Below are positions 9,793 through 20,429 of a stretch of 64,000 nucleotides of DNA, piece by piece (the stretch's first letter is position 1; the number at the start of each line of letters is the position of its first letter). The stretch is from assembly GCF_907164915.1 (NCBI RefSeq), contig NC_061862.1:136577520-136641519 (forward strand), read 5' to 3'. Position numbers and translations under genes: made by a program. This stretch comes from Impatiens glandulifera (lineage: Eukaryota; Streptophyta; Magnoliopsida; Ericales; Balsaminaceae). The notes under the pieces were generated by a model. That model made no database searches. It was not told where the DNA came from and was given only the letters and a program-made list of their open reading frames with translations.

Positions 9793-11904
9793 TGATAGAA
9801 AAATTAAGTAGATTAATTTTAAACCGGCCACACATTACAAGTTTTGAATATTTACTCTAAATAATCAAAAAGGGAGAAATTGATAGAAAATAATTGTTAT
9901 AACTTATGAAAAGTTTAATGAATAGATAAAACTAAGTTCAAATATATATGTTAAACCGCTAAGTTATATCAAGTATATTAATTGGTTTAAATATAACAAG
10001 AAGCTGTTGTAGCGTAGTGGTAAACGCCTCTGCCTGTCACACAAGTGACTAGGGAATCCCACTGGCTGCAAATAATATTTAAAGTTTTGCTATTTCAGGG
10101 AAATTGAGCAAAATCCATTCGGTTGGAAATATATATATTGTTTGACTTCGGTTTGTAGTAAAAGTCGCTCAGTCATAAATGTTCCGGTTGATTAAATGCA
10201 GCCGCTCAGTCATAAATGTTCCGGTTCCGGTGTATTAAATGCTGTATGTTCCGGTTGATTAAATGATGTTTTTTCCGGTTGATCAAATGCAGCCGCTCCA
10301 GTCATAAATGCTCCGGTTGATTAAATGCAGCCGCTCTGGTAATAAATGTTCCGGTTATTGAATGAGCCGCTCAGTCATAAATGTTCCGGTTGATTAAATG
10401 TTGTCAAGCTCCGGTTATTAAATGAGTAATCCAAATCCAGAAGCAATCTCCAGGCAGCAGGTAGCTGTCAGGCATGCTTGTTCAAATCCAGAAGCAATCT
10501 CCAGTAGGGATGGCAATGGGGCGGTTCGGGGCGGGGAATGCAATTACCATCCCCGCCCCATTTTAATTTCGGGGATTTTTTTAATACCATCCCCGCCCCG
10601 TTCGGTTTTTTTCGGTTTCGGGGAATCCCGCGGGGCACAGTTAATAATTTTTATTTAAAAAAAATAAATAAATATTATACAATAAAATTATATAAAACAA
10701 TTTTTTAATATAATATATATTGTAATATATTAAAATTTTATATTATTATAAAGAAATAATTTTAATACTCATATAAAATATAGTAAATAAATAAATATAT
10801 TAATGATTTAATATATTTAATTATGTTTATGGTATTCGGGGCAGAATCGGGGTGAAAACAGGGTGAAATCGGGGCGGGTCGGGGCGGGGGACAAAAATAC
10901 CATCCCCGTCCCATCCTCGTTCGGTTTCGGGGAAAAACCGTCTCAAACGGGGCAATTCGGTTCGGTTTTCGCGGGGCGGTTTTAAATTGCCATCCCTAAT
11001 CTCCAGGCAGCAGGTTGTCAGGCATGCTTGTCCAAATCCAGAAGCAATCACCAGGCAGCAGGTAGCTGTCAGGCGGCCGGCTAAGAGCTGCCATGTGTCC
11101 AAAATGCAAACCGGCTAAGTGCATGTCTGCCATGTGTCCAACATGGAAACCGGCTAAAGCGCATGTCTGCCATGTGTCCAAATTGATCTGTCCAAGAGGG
11201 AAGGCGTGCAAGCCTCTTGATCATTACCAGGAGAGAGAAAATATGACCGTTGTGTCCTCTCAGCTATAAAAGGAAGACGAGACGTCTTCATTTAATGCAG
11301 TGATCAAGCGAAAAATATCAATCACATCTTTTTAAGAAAATCATTAAGTTAGAGAAATAAAGTCATATATTCCAAAAACCGGTTTGCCTAAAACCGGAAG
11401 CTTTTTTGTGTGTTGTTGTGTTGAGTTGTTGTATTACATCAAAGTGTGAGTTTGGTGTAACCGGCGAGTAGCGAAGTTGGGCTCGACCGGCAGTATTGTT
11501 GTAACTCTAAAGAGTTAGTGGAGATCCTTCTCATAACCTGAGAAGAAGGGGTGACGTAGGAGGGTTTGCTCCGAACATCCATAAACAAATCTTTGTCTCG
11601 TGTTCTTTCCTTTGCTTTTATTTACTTTACCTAACCTCAAACTAATCATACGCCTTAAACCGGTCACTCATATCCTTAAACCGACTCCTCATAAACTTCA
11701 TCCGAATCGTATTCGTTGCTTCAGATTTAAACGGACATTTCCGCACTTGAACTCGGTTCAAGAGTCTGTGACAATCTGTGTAGTGTTAAGAGCGGTTTTA
11801 GTCTCTAACCGGACTATCACCAAAAAGTGTGTGTGTTGTAAGCGGCCACCCTTACCGAAACCGGAAAACACCCCGGTCCTCCAAGGGCGTCCCCGATCCT
11901 AACA
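9793..11904 (+). mobile_element. Solo LTR of family A with 5-bp TSD (ATCCT)
   Basis: It starts TGATAGAAAA and ends CCTAACA, with no internal region or second LTR. ATCCT at 9788-9792 is repeated exactly at 11905-11909. Discounting the 494-bp hAT MITE and its 8-base duplication, it is about 1.61 kb. It keeps the internal second polypurine tract (about 9863-9890), a tRNA-Asp-like block (10004-10069), the 51-base unit region and a TATA box at 11265-11271. It arose by recombination between the two LTRs of a complete A element. Confidence 0.96.
10505..10998 (+). mobile_element. hAT-type MITE copy 1 (494 bp, TSD ATCTCCAG)
   Basis: The ends are TAGGGATGGCAAT and its exact inverted copy (13 bases). 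The 8-base duplication ATCTCCAG flanks it at 10497-10504 and 10999-11006. The two end regions are GC-rich with runs of G or C, and the middle (about 10640-10830) is almost pure A/T. There is no coding capacity. It is inserted in a 51-base subrepeat of the solo LTR. A diverged copy in the opposite orientation is at 53486-53985. Confidence 0.96.
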
Positions 11905-11909
11905 ATCCT

Positions 11910-14476
11910 TCTACCCGTTCCAAGCCTTCTACTTCTGTTATGTCTATAGGGGCTAATAGATCGAAAACGATGAATGAATCGGAGGCTAGTTCCTCCAGTC
12001 TGAAGAGTCCAAACAAGAAGGACTCTGAATTTGTCGATTCAAGGTTGAGGCAAGGTCCAGGCGTACTTGCTGCAACTCCGATGTCCTCTATATCTACTCC
12101 CTCAACCATTTTAAGGAAGCCTTCGAGATCCTGTGTCTCAAAGGAGAAGAAGATGAAGGCGCCCCGCGCGTCTAAATCTGTAAAGGTAAACTCTTCCAAA
12201 TATTTAGCCACTGTGCCTAAATTTGATGTTCCCGTAGTGGAACAAGCTGAATCTGTATTTTCTCCCTTAAGGGAATGTGCTGAAGGGCCTGTTGTTGAGT
12301 CAGCCGGTCCAAATGATGAAACTGTTGACAAGATTGAGTCTCTTGTTGTTCAAACTGATCTTGTAGCCGTCGGTGCTACAGAGTCATCTCAACCAGAACA
12401 AGGTGATGTTCTTACCCTTGTGGCTGGTGAACCCACCGTTCTTGCTCCTATAGATTCATTGGTAGCTGGGAAAGTTGTTCGTGTGGAGCTCCCTGCTGAG
12501 CTCTGTAAGAAACCCCAATCAGCTTTCGAACTGATGCGTTCCAAAAGACAGACATGTGGAATCGTGTTCGGTGAACCCAGACCTGCTCCAAAACCCGTAG
12601 AGGTTGTTGGAAAAGGTAAATATATTGCGTCTCCAGTTCCTGAAAAAGTATCGGAGGCAACAGGGATTTTTGACCTCATTTTAGAGCAAGTTAAAGTTCT
12701 TACGGCTGAAAAACTGGAGATTTTTAAATCTTGGTCCCTGGAGAGATTGTCATCCAAGTACAATGATTCTCTGACAAATTCGGCAATAACAAAAGAATAG
12801 AAGAAGCGGGTAGCAAACGAAAAGAAAATTCTTAAATGGGCAAGAACTTAAGAGGTTTCTGAGGCTCTGAAGAGAAAGGATCTAGTGGAAGCTTGCATGT
12901 ATGGAAAAACTCTTTTCCCAATCTTTGAGCCAGAAAGGCTAACTTCAATCATGCTGAGAAATGATCTGAAGTTGAATTAAAGGTTTTGAAAAGGTTGAAC
13001 GATATTTTGGACAGTTACGTTTCTGTAGCTTCTCGACACATTCATGGCGCCGATTGCTCTGGTGCAGAACCTCTACATGATGATGAAGCTATGGATATTC
13101 CAGATGCTGAGAATGATGCTGATGAGCTAGATGCTGCTCTCTTGATCGAATTGGGGAATCTTTCTATCGAAGAGAGACACATTCTAGATCAACCTATTCA
13201 AGAGTGTCCGAATGAAGAAGAAGAAGTGATTGTCCAAGAGCCAGAACAAGCCCTTGAGACAAATATAAAATAAGTTCTTGTGGAAGATGTATTTGAGGAG
13301 GCTGTTCAAGCTCCTATTGAAGAAGATGTTGCGATAACCCCTGTTGTGATAACATAGGGAATTCAAGAGAAAATGGCTGAGGTAACTCAGCCAGAAACTG
13401 TCAGATCTGAGGGGGAACCCTCCAAAGAAAAGAATGTTAAAGAAGGGAGTTCCTCATCTGAGGGGGAACAGGATCAACATGCAACTTTTATCAAGCCCCG
13501 CCTATTTCCCGACACCATTGTGGGAAATGTTCACGAAAACATCAACATTCCTATTCACTACTCTGAAAATCTTTATGAGAGATTTCAGAGAGCTGAGGAA
13601 GAAATTTCAGAAGAAGAGCGAGATGAAGCTGCTAAGAAAGCCGAAATGAATCAACCGGAGCAATCCTTACAGATTCACACAAACTTTGATCCAATTCAGA
13701 GCATGGCAGCAGAGTCGGAAGAGATTTAATCACATGAAGAATCTTCTGCTGAAGGAAAAAAGATGTTAAGATCTATGAAGTCTGTGCTCTCATTGATTCA
13801 GAAAACCATGATAAAGGTCATGAACACGAAGGAAGAAGAAAGAGAGGGCTTTTGCAAGATTATCAAGGTCCTTACTGAACTGGATAACACTTTGAAGAAG
13901 AACACATATGAGACTCATGTCGCAAATCTAAACATCTCAAAGTTTGAAAAACAACTCTTCAACCGTCAAACTGAATTACTGGACATTGAAAGGCAGTTCA
14001 ATGATGAACGTCACAAGGAGACCTTAGAAGAATTATGTCTAGTGAAGAATCAGATGGTGGAAATTCAGGGTTGTTTGAGTAGAAATGACAATGAATGACA
14101 AGTGTTTTCTGACTCCATTGCAAGGAAGTTTCAAGCAAAGGAGGATGCAAAGGCCAATGCTGAATGTGTTCAACCTAGACCAGCTCAAGGTGAGTCAAGT
14201 AGAAGAAATGACGGCGTGTCAACCGGCACTAGATCCAGGCGAGCTCCATGCACCGATGATAATCCCATGCCAACTAAGAGAGGTGGAGGTCGAAGTGGTG
14301 GTGGCCGGAGTAGGCTATCCAATGTTGATCAAGGTGGACGTGCCAGTGGTGGTGAACGCGGTGGAAGATCAAGTGGAGGCAGTCGTGGTGGTCGCGGCTA
14401 TCCTCCTTATCTCAACATGCTTCCCGGTCAAGAAATGAGTCCAACCGATCCTCGAGTTAAAAGGGAAGAACAATGA
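11910..14476 (+). pseudogene. ORF2 of element B, C-terminal part (acidic and coiled-coil region, RGG box), many stops
   Basis: This continues the ORF2 frame exactly after the ATCCT duplication. First comes a Ser/Pro/Val-rich stretch (STRSKPSTSVMSIG; KKMKAPRASKSVKV) and SAFELMRSKRQTCGIVFGEP. Stops occur at 12798 (TAG), about 12849 and 12977. Near 12955-12985 the frame shifts, then stays in one frame to 14476 with in-frame stops near 13271, 13356, 13727 and 14096. That part is acidic (DADELDAALLIELGNLSIEE) and then coiled-coil (TYETHVANLNISKFEKQLFN). The end is an RGG box (GGGRSGGGRS, GGERGGRSSGGSRGGRGYPP, about 14280-14405), a feature of RNA-binding proteins. With the N-terminal part the ancestral ORF was about 1,100 codons. 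This copy is dead. An RNA-binding role in the element's life cycle is inference. Confidence 0.72.
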
Positions 14477-14638
14477 TCTCTCTTCTTATACTTTATTTAA
14501 GTAATCCAAACAATGTTTCTTTGATGGTTCTCTGAATACTAGTTTTGAATGTTTGATGTAAGTGAACAAGGGTTTAGTTTATTTTTATGATGAATGCATA
14601 TTTTGGTATATATATGTAGGTTTCCAATTTCTTCATCA

Positions 14639-14651
14639 AAAAGGGGGAAAT
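14639..14651 (+). other. Polypurine tract of element B
   Basis: AAAAAGGGGGAAAT lies directly before the LTR start TGTTGGATC at 14652. Confidence 0.85.
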
Positions 14652-16661
14652 TGTTGGATCAAATTATTTTGACTAAGTGTTGAAATAATTTAACCACTGA
14701 GATTTTGATGATGAAATGACTTATGAGTTTTGATGCAGGTGTATTGAAACAATATTTCACAAGACTTGGCTCTAATGAGGGTCATTAGACCGATTTTGGC
14801 ATTATATGCATAGAATTAAACGTACAGTCTAACTCATCGGAGTTAGACGTGTAGTCTAATGAATGCATAGAATTAGACGTACAGTCTAACTCATCGGAGT
14901 TAGACGTGTAGTCTAATAAATGCATAGAATTAGACGTACACTCTAACTCATTGGAGTTAGACGTGTAGTCTAATGAATGCATAGAATTAGACGTACAGTC
15001 TAACTCATCGGAGTTAGACGTGTAGTCTAATAGACGTGTAATTAGATAGATGGTCTAATAGATACACGGAATTAGACGTAAATCTAATGGATTCGGAATT
15101 AGACGTACAGTCTAACTCAGCGAAGTTAGATGTGTAGTCTAATAGACTTGTAATTAGATGGATGGTCTAATGGAATATTTGGAATTAGACGTACATTCTA
15201 ACTCATCGGAGTTAGACGTGTAGTCTAATATATTTGCAATTAGACGGATAGTCTAATATGTGCGGAATTAGACTTGTAGTCTAACTTAGTGGAGTTAGAT
15301 GTGCAGTCTAATAGATTGTGAAAGTTAGACGTGCGTCTAACTCCTTCAGACAAGTTTGAGGTAGAACCGGAATTAGACGTGTAGTCTAACTCAGTGGAGT
15401 TAGACGTACCGTTTAATGGTTATTGAATAATTAGACGTGTAGTCTAATTAGTGAAAGTTAGACGTGCGTCTAACTCCTTCAGATAAGTCTGAGGTAGAAC
15501 CGGAATTAGACGTGTAGTCTAACTCAGTGGAGTTAGACGTACCATTTAATGGTTATTGAATAATTAGACGTGTAGTCTAATTAGTGAAAGTTAGATGTGC
15601 GTCTAACTCCTTCAGACAAGTCTGAGGTAGAACCGGAGTTAGACATGTAGTCTAACTCAGTGGAGTTAGACGTACCGTCTAATGGTTATTGTAATTAGAC
15701 GCGAGTCTAATTCTATTAGACAAGGCGGTCTAATAGACGTTTCTATTAAAAGGAGATGTTTGATTTCAATTGACTGATTTTACAATCCGTCTAACTGAAA
15801 TACGTCTAATGCTCAGCTTAAGTAGTATGTTTGAATCTAGCATTTCACCTACCCACGTGCTATAGCTGTACCCTACTCCTACTCCACTTTCTAGTGAAGA
15901 TTAGTACGACAGCTATATGCAACCAACCAAGGAATGCCACGTAAGAGAATTTTCCTCACATTACTTGTTTTGCAGGTACATCCCTGATGGAATATTCGGC
16001 GCACTACCAGTGATGTACGGCCACGATCCTTGTGCTCAGAACCTGCTATGTACAATGGAGGCTTTCCAATGGAAGAGTGCCACGTATCATTCTAAAAGAT
16101 GCTCAGTATTTAACATATCTAAAGGACAACGGACAATCTGCCTCATACAAAGAACAAGCAATCTGATTTTGCAGAGAGAGAAACTACTCAATCATCTTGC
16201 TTACTGAATTCATACTGTGAAGCTGCTTTCTGATTGTACTGTGTGTGAATCAAAAGAGAGCTAGAATCAAAACACCTTTAGCTGAGTGATATTCTTCATC
16301 TTGTAATTGAACAAAAAGTGTTATGTTCAATAGTGAGCTAAGTGTGTATAAACTGTATTTGATTTGAATCATATTATAGTGAATCTTTCCGGTGGTTGGA
16401 AGAAGGGGTGACGTAGGAGAGTTTCTCCGATCATCCATAAACAAACTGCTGTGTTCTTTCTTTTCTGTCATCTTCTCATATTTTATCTTGTGCTTCAAAC
16501 CCAAGTAAACAATTCCGCCTTGAATCTGTTTCAAGTGTTTACAAGTGTTTGCGTAGAATAGAAAGCGAATTAAATCCCTAATAGGATTTCTTTCAAACCG
16601 TTTTTCATAAGCCTTCATCCTTAGCCAGACCCCATCTCTATTGATAAAGCCGATCTTATCA
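14652..16661 (+). repeat. 3' LTR of element B (2,010 bp)
   Basis: It starts TGTTGGATC and ends GATCTTATCA. It contains four 57-base units (from about 14809, 14865, 14922 and 14979) and three 133-base units (AACCGG anchors at 15365, 15498 and 15631). All are built from TTAGAC/GTCTAA inverted motifs. The downstream half (15830-16661) matches 5370-6207 closely. The 5-base target copy after it would be CATAG, but the matching upstream copy is outside the window. Confidence 0.93.
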
Positions 16662-17866
16662 CATAGGTTGCTTATGAGCTGGATTATGGTTGATGTAGGT
16701 CATGTCACATGTCATGTTTGGTATCAAATTAAAGCCAAGTCACATACTTTTAATTTGGTAGCAAGTAGGCCTTGAATGGTTGAGTGTAGTCGGACTTCTT
16801 TGTAGAGGAAGTTCAAGCTAACTTCAATTAGTTTATAGAGTTGGGTAGTGTTCATCATTCTTCCAAGGATGATTCCGGTTTGTAGAGGTTGAATGACGAC
16901 TTGAGACTTATACAAAATTGTTCCTGAAACTGAGTTACAAACAATTTAGTAGCTCATGGGCCTAATATGGTGCATCACAACTCTAGGAATCCTTGAATAA
17001 AGGCGAAGTGGTCATTGGTTGATTTGAATGGCTTCCATCGTGATTATGGAACGATTAGGACTAGAGTTTTGAATTTTATTTGAACATGATTGTAGAGGAT
17101 CCTTTTGTGGTCAGGACTAGAATTTTGAATTTTATTTGAACATGATTGTAGAGGATCCTTTTGTGGTCATTTTGTTACGTTGTATGAATTTTTTGGTACC
17201 ATATTAAGTTCGAAATGATCATTTGAAGGAGGGATGTCAAAAGAATTTTCAGGTTTTTACTAGTTTACATTCTGGAAGATTGATGCCAAAGGAAGAACAC
17301 CCGACGAAGTGTTAGCCCCAGGAAAATGATCATGTGTTTCATCCATGTATGTAGATTTCTCGTCCTTTTCAGATCCGTGCGAGTTGACTAGGTCGAGCTC
17401 GGGTTGACCTGCGCCTGTCTCACCTAGTTGACTTGTTTCGGCCTCAATCGACCGGACGCTGCTCCCTCCCGCGCATGTGATCTTTGGTCCAGCGTAGGAT
17501 GCCACACGTCGCCGTCCACGATGGTTTTTGGCGAACCCTCTGAATTTTGTTTTCTTTGTATAGTAATTTCTGTAAAATACAAAAACACAATATTATTGTC
17601 AAAACGCTCTAATAAATTGTGTTATTGGTCTTATTTATATTATGTATTTTTGGTATTTTATAAAATAGGTGTGTTTTAATTAACTCGAAAATCGATCAAA
17701 GATTGCTATTTTTGAATTAATAATTTTTTTTAATTCTAGTTTAGTATTTATGTATGATTATATACTAAGTCGGATTTATTTTATTATAATATATTCGAGT
17801 CTAAAAATAAGTGTCTACAATAATGCCTACAAAGTTTAATTACAAATATATATATATATAATTTAT
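16662..17866. other. Unassigned sequence with a 56-bp tandem duplication
   Basis: No recognisable gene. Two short minus-strand ORFs (63 and 81 codons at 16724-16915 and 17260-17505) match nothing I know and may be old transposon remains. A 56-base direct duplication lies at 17058-17113 and 17114-17169. From about 17530 the composition turns strongly A/T. Confidence 0.6.
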
Positions 17867-18440
17867 CAGTGGCGGACCCATAAATGTTTTCTCGGGGGGC
17901 CAAATACATAGTAACGTAGCATTTTTTTGGGCGATCAAATAAATGCATTTTTTAATTAAAATTTTACTCGGTAATTACATAAAAATACTAACAAGCACAA
18001 TTAAAAAATACTAACAAGCACAATTACTAAATTATTCTTGTCCATGAGTCGGTACAAAAGAAGAAAAAATCTCTTCATTACGTTGACTATACCAATCAAT
18101 CGATTCAAGAAAATTACCTTTATTTGAAGAACTACTTGACTCATCATGTCCTCGAAAAGGTAATTCTTGCCTCAATAGAAAACGTGTTACATTAAACATT
18201 GTCGTTAAATGGGTGCGATAATTTATTTATATATCACGACCATATGTACGTACAACGTTTCTCATGCTATGTCTTTGATCTTGAAATGATTCAAATTGAA
18301 TTATAGCTTCATTATGACAACTATTTGAAATTCTCATATGTCGATTGAATCTTTCTAATGCCCTTTTCCAATTTTTGTACTCATCTCTTATAAAAATATC
18401 ATCTACGTTTTCTCTATTTAAAGGCTTGAAAAAATAACAC
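17867..18440 (-). pseudogene. hAT transposase relic (TTF-type zinc finger/DUF4371 family)
   Basis: On the minus strand, about 18435-18050 reads (with gaps and stops) DEYKNWKRALERFNRHM, a run containing ESFQDQRHSMRNVV, and FLLRQELPFRGHDESSSSSN followed by KGNFLESIDWYSQRNEEIF. This is the N-terminal TTF-type/DUF4371 region of plant hAT transposases, whose hallmark is RGHDES..S.NKGNFLE. At 17867-17880 the sequence CAGTGGCGGACCCA matches a common hAT terminal repeat, in the right place for the element's 3' end. No matching TCCGCCACTG end was found upstream. The catalytic C-terminal region is missing. It is a non-functional fragment. Confidence 0.78.
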
Positions 18441-19900
18441 CAAAAATAAAATGATACATCTTTTGATATGCTATATTATAATCATGTATATTTGATCAGT
18501 AACATTAGACTCATTAGTAGTCTCATTAATTGATTGAGAAGACTCAGACTAGTAATGTGGTAGAAGTACAAATTCGTTTATAGAACATCTTCATTATTTT
18601 ATATCCTACATAAAATAAATAACTAAAAAAATAAATATGTGTCACAACGCCCTTAATAAAATCTAACAAATACATTTATTTGTTGAAATATATTTATTTG
18701 TTGAAATAGTTTAAAACTAATTTAAAATTAAGAAATATAAAATAATATTTCACTTTTATATTTATATAAATTATTATTTTACCCTTATATTTATATAAAT
18801 TGTTATTTTAATCTTTATTTTATAAGTAATTTGTATTTTATAAGAAATTAATAATATATATATATATAATTATAATAAAATGTAGTTTTAAAATAAATAA
18901 TAATATTATATGATTTTCATTATTTTATATATAATTCTTTATATTTTAACTTATATAAATAAATCTTATTTGTACATTAACTAAAATTTATGTATTATTA
19001 TAAATATTGTATCTTAAAAAATATTGTTTGTATAAAATAAAATACTATTTATATGTATAAAAAATATTGTTTGTATAAAATAAAATACTATTTATCATGT
19101 AATAAAATAAAATACTATTTTTCTAGGTAATATCTACACTCTCACCACATCACTTATCATGTTTTTTCACATTTTATAAGAGTTTCTCTCCTATCATAAT
19201 TACTTATCCATAATTACTAATTTATCCCATATCATAATTACTAATTTATCTTTCCTAATTAATTTTATTTTTATTCTATTTATCTCTCATATAAATATAT
19301 TATTTTCTTCATTAATTTTATATAAATATATATATATTCATACAAATTATATAAAATATATATTATCTTATTAATAATTTTATATTTTATATAAAATATT
19401 TATTTCTTTTTATATATAAATACTTGTAATATATAATAAGAATCCTCAAATTCTCTTTTATAATAGTTACTAATTTATTTTCTCACATAATTATTAATTT
19501 ATTTTTCTTAATTAATAATTTTATTGTTTTATCTCTCATATATATTATTTTTCTTCATTAATTTTTTTTTATATAAACTTATATTTTATATTTATTTATT
19601 TTTATATTTAATATTTATAATATACATAATATACTATATATATTATATATAATAGCGTTTAATATGATTTATTAAAACTCAAAATAAAATAAAATTTTTT
19701 TTTTTTACTAAATATGCATTCCTCTCTCATATTTATAATATATCTTTTCTAATTAATTTCTTGTTTTTATTTCTCTCTCTATATAAATAAATTTTGTAAC
19801 TCTAATAATAAATTTATTTTTTTATTTTCTCTTTTCTCATTTATATATATATATATATATATATTCATATTTTTTAAACATAATTTATATATTTTTTAAT
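18441..19900. repeat. AT-rich low-complexity region
   Basis: Almost entirely A and T, with repeated phrases such as AATTACTAATTTATC and TTTATCTCTCATATAAATA, and a (TA)n run at 19843-19863. Similar phrases recur at 22740-23900. No gene seen. Confidence 0.8.
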
Positions 19901-19904
19901 AAAA

Positions 19905-20395
19905 TAAAGTCTAGCGACAATAAAAAGTGATTAAATGTTTAAGTGTATTTGCGGGCTACATATTTAATCCGTCGTCCCATTTTTATCTCCTCTTCTAGCC
20001 TAGCGACAACAAGAGGTGGATATCCCCAGTCTCCTTGAGAGGTCTTGGGTTCGAGCTCGTCAGGCGGCAAATTCTGCGCCTAGTTAAATGGTTAAGTGTG
20101 ATTGCGGGCTATATGCCATTGTGGCCATATTTTTATTAAGAGGTTGATAATAACTCTAAGATCCTGGGTTTGAGCCCGTCAGACGGCAAGTTCTATGCCT
20201 AGTTAAGTGTGTTTGCGGGCTAAATACTTAATTTGTTGTCGCATTTTATTACCTCTTTTAGCTAAGCGACAACAAGAGGTGGATATTCACACCCTAAGGT
20301 CATGGGTTCGAGGCCGTCAGGCGGCAAGTTCTGCGCCTACTTAAATGGTTAAGTGTGTTTGTGAGATACATGCTTAATCCATTGTCCCACTAAGC
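19905..20395 (+). repeat. Three to four diverged tRNA-like (SINE-like) repeat units
   Basis: Units share CTAGCGACAACAAGAGGTGG, then TGGGTTCGAGCTCGTCAGGC (B-box-like GGTTCGAG) and GTTCTGCGCCTAGTTAAATG followed by GGTTAAGTGTGTTTGCGGGC. Copies lie at about 19905-19975, 19995-20120, 20130-20235 and 20260-20390. The GGTTCGA box suggests a tRNA-derived SINE family in a broken tandem. No clear target duplication. Confidence 0.5.
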
Positions 20396-20429
20396 TTTGG
20401 AGATTTCCGGTGATATTTTTTGGCGATGA

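Noticed and set aside
14785..14982. Minus-strand ORF with a repeated peptide (LDYTSNS)
   Set aside because: It is the reading of a 57-base tandem array, whose length is a multiple of three.
17260..17505. Minus-strand 81-codon ORF as a gene
   Set aside because: No recognisable motif, no start or promoter context; kept only as unassigned sequence.
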